Below, in pieces: positions 34,790 to 43,278 of a stretch of 64,000 bases of DNA. This stretch comes from Flavobacterium tagetis (lineage in GTDB: Bacteria > Bacteroidota > Bacteroidia > Flavobacteriales > Flavobacteriaceae): the NCBI RefSeq assembly GCF_016735615.1, contig NZ_JAERSF010000002.1, positions 186,001 to 250,000 of the forward strand. Direction: 5' to 3'. The notes under the pieces were generated by a model that saw nothing but the letters and a program-made list of their open reading frames with translations, was not told the DNA's origin and ran no database searches. The first letter of the stretch is position 1, and the number at the start of each line of letters is the position of its first letter. The position numbers were made by a program, and so were the translations under genes.

Positions 34790-37225
34790 CTACTCGCTTT
34801 TCATAATTCTTAAAGCTTCTTTATTAAGATCTTCATAGCTTTGTTCGCTAATATCAACACCAACACCTAAAATTTCTCCACCTTTAAAAGTACCTGGTGA
34901 TTTATATTGATGACTTACAGCGTCGCCACTATCGAATCCTACACAAAGACCATCACCAGAAAGTGTGAATTTACCTGGTTGTGTTTTCATAGGACCTTTG
35001 GCTACTTCTTTGCCGTCAATGTATAAATGACCTGTACCAATTTGTTCTCCGTTTTTACCAGTACTTTCTCTTACAAACTCAAATCCCAAGGCATGTTTAC
35101 CAGGAGTTAAGGTAGCCGATGAAACAAAAGATTGTTCTGGCTGAATTCCTAAGAAATTATAAACATAGTGTAATTTATTGTCTTTGATGAATAAAGTGTG
35201 TCCTCCAAAGCGAGATCCGTGAGCAAAAACTACTCCTGAAGCTCCCGATTTAATATCTACATCACCTACAATTTTGTATGAGCGACCGCGTACGTTTACT
35301 GCTACACCTTCTGGTACAGCAGCAGTTCCAGGATAGTAAATGTAACGAGTTTTTGGTTTTTCTTGAGAAGGACGTTCCGTGCTTAATAATTCCATAGGAG
35401 AACGGTCGTCTAGAGGTAAAACTAAATTTTTAGCAGCTTCGTCAAACCAAGCGTCTTTAAGTTCTTTTAATTTTTCAGGATACTTTTTAGCCAAATTGTT
35501 TGACTCAGCTCTGTCCACATCTACATTGTATAATTCCCATTCGTCTTTGTCAAAGTTGCTTTTACCAGTAAGCGGTACATGTACAGCAACTGCTTTCCAA
35601 CCGTCTTTCCAAATTGCACGAGTCCCTAACATTGTATAGTACTGTATGTGTTTTTGAGTAGGAGCATCTGGTTTAGCATCAAACGAGTATTTCATTGAAA
35701 CTCCAGATAATGGATATTGATCTACGCCATTATATTTAGTAGGCATTTCTAGACCACAGATGTCTAAAATTGTAGGTACAATGTCAGTAGAATGGTGGTA
35801 TTGATTACGGATTTCACCTCTGGCTTTAATTCCTTTTGGCCATGAAATTACTAATGCATCACAAGTTCCTCCTGCATAATTACTGTAACGTTTAAACATT
35901 TTGTAGGGAGCAGAGAAAGCTGCAGCCCAACCAGTAGGATAATGCTCGTAAGTATCTGGACCTCCTAGTTTATCCAAATATTTTAAATTTTCAGATAATT
36001 CATCAGGATAACCATTAAAGAATTTGTTTTCGTTTACAGATCCAGATGGAGAACCTTCACCCGAAGCACCATTATCGGCAGCATAAAGAACTACAGTATT
36101 TTCTAACTGACCTGTTTTTTCTAAATACTCAATAACACGTCCTACTTGAGCATCAGTGTATTCGGAGAAACCGGCATATACTTCGGCTAGTTTTGAGAAT
36201 AATTTTTTCTCATCAGCACTTAGTTTATTCCAAGGTTTTACATAATCACCAGGATTAGCAATATTAGGAGGTAAGAAATTGAAATCGGTGTTTTTAGTTC
36301 CTTTAGGTACAATTCCTTTAGCAATCATACGTGGTAATACCCATTCGCGATAAGCATCGTAACCAGTATCAAATTTTCCTTTGTATTTAGCAATGTACTC
36401 TTCTGGTGCATGGTGTGGTGCATGGTTCGCTCCAGGGCAATACCACATATACCATGGTTTAGAAGGGTTGGTGGCTTTTTGATCTTTGATGTATTCAATG
36501 GCTTTATCGGCTAAATCTTTAGATAAGTGATAGCCCTCTTCAGGAGTATAAGGTGCCTCAATAAAGTGGTTGTCTTCTATTAAATCAGGATACCATTGGT
36601 TGGTTTCACCTCCTATGAATCCGTAATAGCGGTCAAAGCCCATTTGGGTTGGCCATTGTGCTTTGGAGCCCCCAGAAGAAACGTCTTGTTCTGGTACGTT
36701 GTGGTTTTTTCCAATCCAGAAAGTACTCCATCCTGCTTGTTGTAGTACTTGACCAATTGTAGCACACTGAGCTGGGATTTGTCCGTTTGCTCCAGGATAA
36801 CCATCTGTAGTTTCGGTGATGGATGCCATACCGTTTAAGTGGTGGTTACGACCAGTTAATAAAGTAGAACGAGTTGGCGAACATAATGCTGTAGTGTGCC
36901 ATTGGGTGTAGGTAATACCATTGTCCGCTAATTTTTGTAGTGTTGGCATGTTTATGGCTCCTCCATAAGGTGACCAAGCAGCCTGTCCTGTGTCATCGTA
37001 TAAGATAAACAATACGTTTGGCGCACCTTCTGGAGCTGATTTTTTAGTGTAGGGTTTCCAGTCTGGTTTTGAATTTCTAATATCAAGTTCGATGACACCA
37101 TGGAAATTTTCTTTAGTTACTTTCTGCGGATCTGCCTGAGCAGATATTTTTGAAGTTAAGCCAAATGAAAGGCAAAATAGCAGGGTGAAAATACTTTTTA
37201 GGATGAATTGTTTACTGACTTTCAT
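34790..37225 (-). CDS. Type I arylsulfatase, exported
   Basis: The 811-residue enzyme hydrolyses sulfate esters. It has a signal peptide (to about residue 30), the calcium-site pair DD at 77-78 (FILYDDTG), and the sulfatase signature with Cys115 in ALCSPTRSTLLTGR, which must be converted to formylglycine. Further metal and substrate residues are seen in WIGKNH, GANHAPHHAP and YAADNGASGEGSP. The C-terminal approximately 200 residues form a beta-rich domain common in large bacterial arylsulfatases. It is the first gene of the locus. The substrate (aryl, sterol or glycan sulfate) is not evident. Confidence 0.93.
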   Translation of the reverse strand: MKVSKQFILKSIFTLLFCLSFGLTSKISAQADPQKVTKENFHGVIELDIRNSKPDWKPYTKKSAPEGAPNVLFILYDDTGQAAWSPYGGAINMPTLQKLADNGITYTQWHTTALCSPTRSTLLTGRNHHLNGMASITETTDGYPGANGQIPAQCATIGQVLQQAGWSTFWIGKNHNVPEQDVSSGGSKAQWPTQMGFDRYYGFIGGETNQWYPDLIEDNHFIEAPYTPEEGYHLSKDLADKAIEYIKDQKATNPSKPWYMWYCPGANHAPHHAPEEYIAKYKGKFDTGYDAYREWVLPRMIAKGIVPKGTKNTDFNFLPPNIANPGDYVKPWNKLSADEKKLFSKLAEVYAGFSEYTDAQVGRVIEYLEKTGQLENTVVLYAADNGASGEGSPSGSVNENKFFNGYPDELSENLKYLDKLGGPDTYEHYPTGWAAAFSAPYKMFKRYSNYAGGTCDALVISWPKGIKARGEIRNQYHHSTDIVPTILDICGLEMPTKYNGVDQYPLSGVSMKYSFDAKPDAPTQKHIQYYTMLGTRAIWKDGWKAVAVHVPLTGKSNFDKDEWELYNVDVDRAESNNLAKKYPEKLKELKDAWFDEAAKNLVLPLDDRSPMELLSTERPSQEKPKTRYIYYPGTAAVPEGVAVNVRGRSYKIVGDVDIKSGASGVVFAHGSRFGGHTLFIKDNKLHYVYNFLGIQPEQSFVSSATLTPGKHALGFEFVRESTGKNGEQIGTGHLYIDGKEVAKGPMKTQPGKFTLSGDGLCVGFDSGDAVSHQYKSPGTFKGGEILGVGVDISEQSYEDLNKEALRIMKSE

Positions 37226-37294
37226 GATTAAAGTTATTAATTAATTAATCTTTTTAAGGGTGCTCTTTTGAATCTGGATATAAAAACAATCTAA

Positions 37295-37319
37295 AAAAGA
37301 ATAGAATTTCTATTCTTTT
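37295..37319. promoter_or_regulatory. Inverted repeat AAAAGAATAG / CTATTCTTTT in the sulfatase leader
   Basis: Two exact 10-base arms surround a five-base loop about 70 bp upstream of the sulfatase ATG. It lacks a run of T in the right place for termination of a nearby gene. It could be an operator or an mRNA hairpin. Confidence 0.4.
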
Positions 37320-37350
37320 ATAAATCAATCTGTTTTGATGATATATAATA

Positions 37351-37366
37351 TGAGATGAACATCTCA
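37351..37366. promoter_or_regulatory. Perfect palindrome TGAGATGAACATCTCA at the sulfatase promoter
   Basis: This 16-bp perfect palindrome overlaps the 3' end of the minus-strand -7 element (TACTTTTG, 37372-37365) and covers the expected transcription start of the sulfatase gene. A repressor bound here would block transcription directly. Confidence 0.45.
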
Positions 37367-37372
37367 AAAGTA
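37365..37372 (-). promoter_or_regulatory. -7 promoter element for the sulfatase gene
   Basis: The minus strand reads TACTTTTG (TAnnTTTG), about 140 bp upstream of the sulfatase ATG. A TTG lies 14 bp further upstream, a shorter spacing than normal. Confidence 0.45.
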
Positions 37373-37567
37373 AATATTATTTACCCCAAAAGAGGATCTT
37401 AGAAGAGCCAAACTTGTTTCATTTTATAACTTGCAACATAAAAAAAACACGTTTTTGGGCTATTACATTGTAAGTTTTTAAAATTGTTTTAATTGTAAGT
37501 CGAATAATTAAACAAAAAGGAAATTATTTGTTTTTTGGAAAAAGACACCTTTTTAAACTATAATATT
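37373..37567. other. Intergenic stretch between divergent sulfatase and pyrD genes
   Basis: The 380-base gap (37226-37604) is AT-rich and non-coding. Apart from the promoter and palindrome elements listed separately, I see only homopolymer runs here and no recognisable RNA or repeat. Confidence 0.5.
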
Positions 37568-37575
37568 TAAATTTG
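37568..37575 (+). promoter_or_regulatory. -7 promoter element for pyrD
   Basis: TAAATTTG matches TAnnTTTG and lies 30 bp upstream of the pyrD ATG. Confidence 0.55.
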
Positions 37576-37604
37576 CATCCGAAAAAAATAACAACACAAC
37601 TCTT

Positions 37605-38639
37605 ATGTATAAATTGATAATTCGTCCGATACTTTTTTGTTTTGATCCTGAAAAAGTACATTATTTTACTTTTTCATTTGTAAAATTCATTTCAAGAATC
37701 CCTGGTGTCTCGGCAATTATAAAATCAATTTATGAAGTAAAAGATGCTCGATTAGAGAGAGAAGTTTTCGGAATTAAATTTAAAAACCCAGTTGGACTTG
37801 CGGCGGGTTTTGATAAAGATGCAAAGCTGTATAAAGAACTAGGAGATTTTGGTTTTGGTTTTATTGAAATCGGTACTGTAACGCCAGTTGGACAAGAAGG
37901 GAATCCTAAAAAACGTTTGTTCCGTTTAAAAGAAGACCAAGCGATTATTAATCGAATGGGGTTTAATAACGGTGGAGTTCTAGAAGCGGTTGAACGATTG
38001 AAAAAGAATTCAGGTGTTTTAATTGGAGGAAATATCGGAAAGAATAAAGTAACCGATAATGAAGATGCGGTTAAAGATTATATCATTTGTTTTGATGCTT
38101 TATTTAATCATGTAGATTATTTTGTAGTGAATGTGAGTTCTCCAAATACACCAAATTTGAGAGCTTTACAAGATAAAGAACCGTTAACGGCTTTATTGCA
38201 GACGTTGCAGAACAGAAATGTCGAAAAGCAAAAAACAAGCACTCAAAAAGTAAAACCAATTCTTTTAAAAATTGCTCCAGACTTAACAGATGAGCAATTA
38301 TTGGATATTATTGATATTGTAAAAACAACGCAAATTGCAGGTGTTATTGCAACAAATACAACAATTTCTAGAGAAGGTTTGCAATCTGCAAACCAAACAG
38401 AAACAGGAGGTTTGTCTGGAAAACCATTGACGAAACGTTCTACAGAAGTAATTCGTTTTCTTTCAGAAAAAAGCAATAAAGCATTCCCAATTATTGGAGT
38501 AGGAGGAATTCATTCTGCTGATGATGCGATTGAAAAATTAAATGCAGGAGCAAGTCTAGTGCAATTGTATACAGGATTTATTTACGAAGGTCCAGCATTG
38601 ATAAAAGCAATCAACAAAAAAGTTTTAGAGCAATTGTAA
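37605..38639 (+). CDS. pyrD: Dihydroorotate dehydrogenase (quinone), class 2
   Basis: The enzyme oxidises dihydroorotate to orotate in pyrimidine synthesis and passes electrons to quinone. The 344-residue length and the N-terminal amphipathic region ([22 protein letters not shown]) identify the membrane-associated class 2. FMN and substrate motifs include [39 protein letters not shown] with the catalytic serine and [11 protein letters not shown]. Its 3' end overlaps the convergent DUF3307 gene by 15 bp. Confidence 0.96.
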   Translation: MYKLIIRPILFCFDPEKVHYFTFSFVKFISRIPGVSAIIKSIYEVKDARLEREVFGIKFKNPVGLAAGFDKDAKLYKELGDFGFGFIEIGTVTPVGQEGNPKKRLFRLKEDQAIINRMGFNNGGVLEAVERLKKNSGVLIGGNIGKNKVTDNEDAVKDYIICFDALFNHVDYFVVNVSSPNTPNLRALQDKEPLTALLQTLQNRNVEKQKTSTQKVKPILLKIAPDLTDEQLLDIIDIVKTTQIAGVIATNTTISREGLQSANQTETGGLSGKPLTKRSTEVIRFLSEKSNKAFPIIGVGGIHSADDAIEKLNAGASLVQLYTGFIYEGPALIKAINKKVLEQL

Positions 38640-39341
38640 AAATAACGCTTGAACGGCTAATCCGGCAAGTATTGCAATTCCAAAACTGATTAAAGTGCCG
38701 ATTAAAACATATTCGGTCAATTTTCTGTCTTTGGCTTCTTTTAAGTCTCCGAATCTGAAAATAGATTTGGCAGCCAATAGAAAACCGATTGCTTCAAAAT
38801 GCCCGGTTAAGATAAATCCGAATACAAACAAGCGTTCTAAAATACCAATATAATTTCCAGCAGCAATTAGTGAGTTATCCTGATTGCTGTTTTTGCTTTC
38901 TGGCGCCCAGATTGAGATTATGGTCTTTATAAAAATGGAGGTTGGTTTTGTAAGCAATAAAAATCCAGTAAGTAGAATCCAAAATTGATTATTTTTCCAA
39001 AAATCAGGAATTGGCTTGTTTTCGTACAGAAGTGCAATTCCGATTAAAATTAAAATATGCGCAATCTGGTCAAGAACAAACCAAGTGCGTTTGGTTTTGG
39101 CTTTCTGGAAATTCAGTTTTATTAGATCGATGATTCCGTGAGTAACAGCAATAAGTAAAGCATAAGGTATAAAACTGATTTCGCCAACTAAAACTGCAGT
39201 CAAAACTCCATGAAGCAAAATGTGCACATATAGGTAAAAACTTTTGTGCTTTTTAATTTCTTTGTCTGCCACCCAAGAATTGGGTTGAAGAATAAAATCA
39301 CCTAATAAATGGGCAAGAAGCAGTTTTATAAATAAAATCAT
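38625..39341 (-). CDS. DUF3307 membrane protein
   Basis: The 238-residue integral membrane protein has about six hydrophobic segments. It starts with the DUF3307 signature [22 protein letters not shown], whose His and Asp suggest a conserved polar site in the membrane. It overlaps the satD stop codon in an ATGA junction, so the two are translationally coupled. DUF3307 next to SatD recurs in several phyla, to my knowledge, but no function is assigned to either. Confidence 0.88.
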   Translation of the reverse strand: MILFIKLLLAHLLGDFILQPNSWVADKEIKKHKSFYLYVHILLHGVLTAVLVGEISFIPYALLIAVTHGIIDLIKLNFQKAKTKRTWFVLDQIAHILILIGIALLYENKPIPDFWKNNQFWILLTGFLLLTKPTSIFIKTIISIWAPESKNSNQDNSLIAAGNYIGILERLFVFGFILTGHFEAIGFLLAAKSIFRFGDLKEAKDRKLTEYVLIGTLISFGIAILAGLAVQALFLQLL

Positions 39342-39952
39342 GGGGCTGTAAGTTGTTTTATTTGCTTTCTAAAGTATTGATCTAAATTCATTACCAAATC
39401 AAACTGAGCACGTTTTTGTCTTCGGCTCACGGCGGCTTGGTTGATGCCTAATTTTTGTCCTAATTCTTCTTGAGACAAATTCGGGTTTTCAATGGCAACA
39501 GCTACAAATTCTGCCGATTGTACCAGCCAACTGTCCATAAAGGTCAATGCCAGTTGTAGCATTAAATTTATTTTTTCGTCAAAATCTATATTTCCTGTTC
39601 GAAGTGCTAATGTAACTTTCTGCTTTTTTAAAGTTTCAAATAGTTCTCCCGAATGTATAAAAGCAGAACCATTACTTTCAGAAATTCTTTCAGCATTATG
39701 CGTCTTATCTCCAAAACCAATACTCATTCTTGCGTCAGATTTTATGGCTCTTAAATGTGCTTTAACCAAAATAGCGGCTAACAATGCGTCTTCGGGATTA
39801 CTGACTTCAATTTGAAATTCATCTCCACGATATACTTCCCATTGACTTGGCGTTTTGCCAAATGGAGCTAAGATTTTCTTTAAATCTTCAACCCAATGTT
39901 CAGATTGCTGTTGTCTGGAACCAATTATGTCACCTGTAATTACACTAGTCAT
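39338..39952 (-). CDS. SatD-family protein with C-terminal helix-turn-helix
   Basis: The 204-residue SatD-family protein begins VITGDIIGSRQ. It has a central alpha/beta domain (about 1-130, with EVYRGDEFQIEV and MSIGFGDK) that resembles a nucleotide-cyclase-like fold, which is inference. A C-terminal helix-turn-helix follows (about 155-185, LSQEELGQKLGINQAAVSRRQK). The HTH and the array of four identical palindromic sites in front of the gene suggest that SatD binds its own upstream region. It is first in a two-gene unit with the DUF3307 protein. Confidence 0.87.
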   Translation of the reverse strand: MTSVITGDIIGSRQQQSEHWVEDLKKILAPFGKTPSQWEVYRGDEFQIEVSNPEDALLAAILVKAHLRAIKSDARMSIGFGDKTHNAERISESNGSAFIHSGELFETLKKQKVTLALRTGNIDFDEKINLMLQLALTFMDSWLVQSAEFVAVAIENPNLSQEELGQKLGINQAAVSRRQKRAQFDLVMNLDQYFRKQIKQLTAP

Positions 39953-39984
39953 AACTCAAATATAATTAAAAATTATAAATTTTC

Positions 39985-40004
39985 TATTACAAATATACGT
40001 AATA
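39985..40004. promoter_or_regulatory. TATTAC-N8-GTAATA site 1
   Basis: This is the first of four identical-arm 20-bp palindromic sites. It fully covers the minus-strand -7 element TATATTTG at 39997-39990, so a protein bound here should repress satD. Confidence 0.7.
39990..39997 (-). promoter_or_regulatory. -7 promoter element for satD
   Basis: The minus strand reads TATATTTG, 38 bp upstream of the satD ATG and inside palindromic site 1. Confidence 0.55.
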
Positions 40005-40011
40005 AGTTTTA

Positions 40012-40031
40012 TATTACGTTTTTGGGTAATA
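40012..40031. promoter_or_regulatory. TATTAC-N8-GTAATA site 2
   Basis: The second copy has exact arms, starts 27 bp after site 1, and covers the expected -33 region of satD. Confidence 0.7.
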
Positions 40032-40039
40032 ATTTAAAA

Positions 40040-40059
40040 TATTACTGTTTTAGGTAATA
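40040..40059. promoter_or_regulatory. TATTAC-N8-GTAATA site 3
   Basis: The third copy has exact arms and starts 28 bp after site 2. The eight central bases differ from the other copies, so only the arms are conserved. Confidence 0.7.
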
Positions 40060-40067
40060 ATAATGGC

Positions 40068-40087
40068 TATTACAATATTCTGTAATA
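40068..40087. promoter_or_regulatory. TATTAC-N8-GTAATA site 4
   Basis: The fourth copy has exact arms and starts 28 bp after site 3. It lies about 75 bp upstream of the divergent HMG-CoA lyase gene, near where that gene's promoter should be. Confidence 0.7.
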
Positions 40088-40161
40088 AATTGGTTTGAGT
40101 TAAAATTATCTTTTATTTCAATAAAAAAGAAACTAACTTAGCCTTTACAAAAGAATAAGCT

Positions 40162-41028
40162 TTGAGTAAAGAAATCAAAATTATCGAATGCCCTCGAGAT
40201 GCCATGCAAGGCATTAAGGATTTTATTCCAACAAAAAATAAAGTTACTTACATACAAGCTTTGTTGCGAGTTGGCTTTGATACAATCGATTTTGGAAGTT
40301 TTGTTTCTCCAAAAGCTATTCCGCAAATGCAAGATACTGCTGAGGTTTTGGCACAATTGGATCTTTCTCAGACTACAAGTAAACTGCTTTCTATTATTGC
40401 CAATACGCAAGGAGCAATCACGGCTTCAGAATACGAACAGATTCAATATTTAGGTTTTCCTTTTTCTATTTCAGAGAACTTTCAAATGCGTAATACGCAC
40501 AAAACCATTGCAGAATCTTTGGTTACGCTAGAAGAAATTCTTGAAGTTGCCGATAAGAAAAACAAAGAATTGGTTACGTATCTTTCAATGGGCTTTGGTA
40601 ATCCGTACGGAGATCCTTGGAATGTTGAAATTGTAGGCGAGTGGACCGAAAAACTGGCTGGAATGGGCGTGAAAATTTTATCACTTTCTGATACTGTCGG
40701 AACTTCTACGCCAGAAGTAATTACCTATTTGTTTTCAGATTTAATCCCGAAATATCCTGAAATTGAGTTTGGTGCTCATTTGCATACGACCCCTGAAAGC
40801 TGGTTCGAAAAGATCGATGCTGCAGCAAAATCGGGCTGTACACGTTTTGATGGTGCTATTCAAGGTTTTGGAGGCTGTCCGATGGCAACCGATAAACTTA
40901 CAGGAAATATGCCAACAGAAAAACTAGTTTCGTATTTTACTGCTAATAAAAAAATAACAGGACTTAATTCTCTTAGTTTTGAAAGTGCATACAACGAAGC
41001 TTCAAAATTGTTCGGAAAGTTCCATTAA
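40162..41028 (+). CDS. Hydroxymethylglutaryl-CoA lyase
   Basis: The enzyme splits HMG-CoA to acetoacetate and acetyl-CoA in leucine breakdown. The 288-residue TIM barrel has the N-terminal IIECPRDAMQG (catalytic Arg-Asp), the HxH metal motif in GAHLHTTPE and the catalytic cysteine in GFGGCPMA. The only start that keeps the ECPRD motif is TTG at 40162; an in-frame TAA lies six bases upstream, and the first internal ATG would remove the motif. The upstream region is shared with satD and holds the four-site array. Confidence 0.9.
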   Translation: MSKEIKIIECPRDAMQGIKDFIPTKNKVTYIQALLRVGFDTIDFGSFVSPKAIPQMQDTAEVLAQLDLSQTTSKLLSIIANTQGAITASEYEQIQYLGFPFSISENFQMRNTHKTIAESLVTLEEILEVADKKNKELVTYLSMGFGNPYGDPWNVEIVGEWTEKLAGMGVKILSLSDTVGTSTPEVITYLFSDLIPKYPEIEFGAHLHTTPESWFEKIDAAAKSGCTRFDGAIQGFGGCPMATDKLTGNMPTEKLVSYFTANKKITGLNSLSFESAYNEASKLFGKFH

Positions 41029-41106
41029 AAAATAGTTATTTTTCTTACCTTAGATACTGAATGTAAACACAAATGCGTTACATTTAGTATTGACATAATT
41101 AATATC

Positions 41107-41658
41107 ATGAGATCACGACTTCTAAGTAAAGTTTCTATTATATTTTTTTCAGTCTTTTTGTTATTTTCCTGTTCAAGCGATTTAGATTTTGATCAGGTGA
41201 ACGATTTTAAGCTAGAACCTGTATTTGTAGCAAATCTTGCTTACTTTGATATTCCTGCAAACCGACTTGTAGACGATGGTGGCACTAATATTGGGTACGA
41301 TTCTAGAGATTTTGATATTTTTAAGAATAAGTTTTTTACTGAACGTCTTAAAAAAGCAGAGTTTGATTTTGAAATTGAAAACAGTATTGATCGTGCTTTT
41401 GTTCTTAACATGCTTTTGCTTAATGAAGAAAATAAGATCTTACAAACAATATCCTTTACCGTTCCATCTTATAAAGGGACACCAAATGTTATAAAATACC
41501 CAACAGAAGTTTTCGAAAACACGCGATTAGATCTTTTAAAACAAACTCAAAAAATTGGCTTTGTGGTAATAATTGCTGCTGGATCTCCATTAAATAGTGA
41601 GAGTCTAGGAAATTTAAAATTAAGATCAAGTGCAACTGCTTATTTAGAAATTGAATGA
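41107..41658 (+). CDS. Lipoprotein of unknown function
   Basis: The 183-residue protein has a lipobox (LLFSCS) and a beta-rich mature part with no motif I recognise. Its stop overlaps the ATG of the following DUF5723 gene, so the pair is translationally coupled. The two products may form a cell-envelope complex, with the lipoprotein facing the periplasm or surface. The family is not identified. Confidence 0.75.
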   Translation: MRSRLLSKVSIIFFSVFLLFSCSSDLDFDQVNDFKLEPVFVANLAYFDIPANRLVDDGGTNIGYDSRDFDIFKNKFFTERLKKAEFDFEIENSIDRAFVLNMLLLNEENKILQTISFTVPSYKGTPNVIKYPTEVFENTRLDLLKQTQKIGFVVIIAAGSPLNSESLGNLKLRSSATAYLEIE

Positions 41659-43049
41659 GAAAAGTACTGATCCTTTGTTTATTTTTTCATCTTTCTTGTT
41701 TTGCCCAAAACAGAGAATTATTGTATAATTTTACTTCAATTCCGCAGTCCTCGCTTGTAAATCCAGGAGCTGATGTTTCTTATAAATATTATTTTGGATT
41801 TCCAGTTTTATCTGGAATTTCAGCAAATGTGGGTTCCAGCAGTTTCTCGGCTTATGATTTATTCGCCAATGATGGAGTCGATTTTAATCAAAAAGTAAGA
41901 AATGCTGTCAATAAATCTTCAAGTAATGATAAAGTAGTAACCAATCAGCAATTGGAAATATTTTCTGGCGGATTCAGAATTGGAGGAAGAGAAAGCCGAT
42001 CTTATATTTCTTTCGGCTTGTATCAGGAATTTGATTTTTTTATGTTTGTTCCAAAAGATTTGGCTTTGTTGGCTTTAAACGGAAATCGAGATTATATTGG
42101 GAAATCATTTAATCTAGGAGATTTGAATATGAAAGCCGAAGTACTTTCTGTTTTTCATGTTGGTTTTCATAAAAAAGTCAATGATAAATTTGTTTATGGA
42201 GGACGCGCTAAAATTTATTCAAGCGGTGCAAATGCTACTTCAACAAAAAATTCAGGCTACATTTATACAGGACAAGAGCCCGGAACTCCAAACCTTTACA
42301 ATCAGGTTATTTCTTCCAATTTAGAACTAAAAACCTCTGGAATTGCAAGTTTCACTAAAGATGAGTACGAAGGAAATATAGCGCGTGATATTGCCAATAA
42401 TACCTTCTTTAAAGGAAGTCTAGGTTTTGGCGTCGATGCAGGAATTACCTATTATATAAAAGACAATTTGCAGCTAACGGCGAGTATTATAGATTTAGGT
42501 TTTGTAAGACAGACTAAAGACATAGAAACCCTTACCTACAAAGGAACTTACCAATACAATGGTGCTAATCCTGATTTCTTAGGTTCAGATGATCCGGAAA
42601 ATGTATTTGACGAATTTGACAAAGCCATACCAAGAGATACACTTTATAATAAGTATACAACTTGGCGTCCGACGAAGTTTTATTCTTCCATTCAATATTC
42701 GTTTGGTGAAGCGCGTCCAGATGACGAATGTAATTGTCATGGAAAACTTAATACATATTATAAAAATGCGGTAGGAGCACAGCTTTTTGCAATGACTGCA
42801 CCTCGAACACCTTTATTTGCCTTAACAGCTTTTTACAGAAGAAATATTTTTAGGAAATTAGATTTTAAAGCCACTTATACCTTAGATACTTTTTCAAGTA
42901 CAAATATTGGTTTAGGTCTTGCAGGAACAATTGGTCCAGTAAATATTTATGCTCTGGTCAATAATGTTTTAGAATATAAAGATATCTCCAAAGCTAGTAG
43001 TGCGGCCTTTCAACTCGGAATCAATTTTGTTTTTCAAGATAAAGAATAG
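41655..43049 (+). CDS. DUF5723-type outer-membrane protein
   Basis: The 464-residue protein has a signal peptide (FHLSCFAQ) and a long series of amphipathic beta strands. The DUF5723-like start SIPQSSLVNPGADVSYKYYFGFPVLSGI and a porin/SprF-like last strand (AAFQLGINFVF) are present. It is presumably an outer-membrane barrel of about 14 strands. The function is unknown. It is coupled to the preceding lipoprotein gene through an ATGA overlap. Confidence 0.75.
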   Translation: MRKVLILCLFFHLSCFAQNRELLYNFTSIPQSSLVNPGADVSYKYYFGFPVLSGISANVGSSSFSAYDLFANDGVDFNQKVRNAVNKSSSNDKVVTNQQLEIFSGGFRIGGRESRSYISFGLYQEFDFFMFVPKDLALLALNGNRDYIGKSFNLGDLNMKAEVLSVFHVGFHKKVNDKFVYGGRAKIYSSGANATSTKNSGYIYTGQEPGTPNLYNQVISSNLELKTSGIASFTKDEYEGNIARDIANNTFFKGSLGFGVDAGITYYIKDNLQLTASIIDLGFVRQTKDIETLTYKGTYQYNGANPDFLGSDDPENVFDEFDKAIPRDTLYNKYTTWRPTKFYSSIQYSFGEARPDDECNCHGKLNTYYKNAVGAQLFAMTAPRTPLFALTAFYRRNIFRKLDFKATYTLDTFSSTNIGLGLAGTIGPVNIYALVNNVLEYKDISKASSAAFQLGINFVFQDKE

Positions 43050-43096
43050 AAATATTCAATTTTTCAAATTACTTCGTCTGTTCGCTATCGCTCGAG

Positions 43097-43155
43097 TCCA
43101 AATTCCAAACTCCCAAAAAGCGAAGCTTTTTTTTCGATCTAACTTGGAATTTGGA
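43097..43155. repeat. AATTCCAAATTCC inverted repeat, second clear copy
   Basis: Twelve bases at 43097-43108 are the exact reverse complement of 43144-43155. The terminator hairpin of the DUF5723 gene is nested between the arms. This is the same word as at 9710-9768. Confidence 0.6.
43115..43134 (+). terminator. Intrinsic terminator of the DUF5723 gene
   Basis: The hairpin AAAAAGC-GAA-GCTTTTT is followed by more T, about 65 bp after the stop codon. Confidence 0.7.
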
Positions 43156-43244
43156 ATTTAAAAAATTGGAATTTAATTTGAAAGACTTTTCCTGTAAATA
43201 TAAATTTATGAATAAGTTAGTATTCAAGTTAGCAATTTATTCAC

Positions 43245-43252
43245 TATATTTG
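43245..43252 (+). promoter_or_regulatory. -7 promoter element for guaB
   Basis: TATATTTG matches TAnnTTTG and lies 27 bp upstream of the guaB ATG. Confidence 0.6.
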
Positions 43253-43278
43253 CACGCAATTCAACTAGAAATTGCACC

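Noticed and set aside
39985..40087. GTAATA sites as plasmid-type iterons of a replication origin
   Set aside because: The region is chromosomal, has no rep or dnaA gene nearby and no DnaA boxes were seen, and the sites are symmetric operators centred on a promoter.
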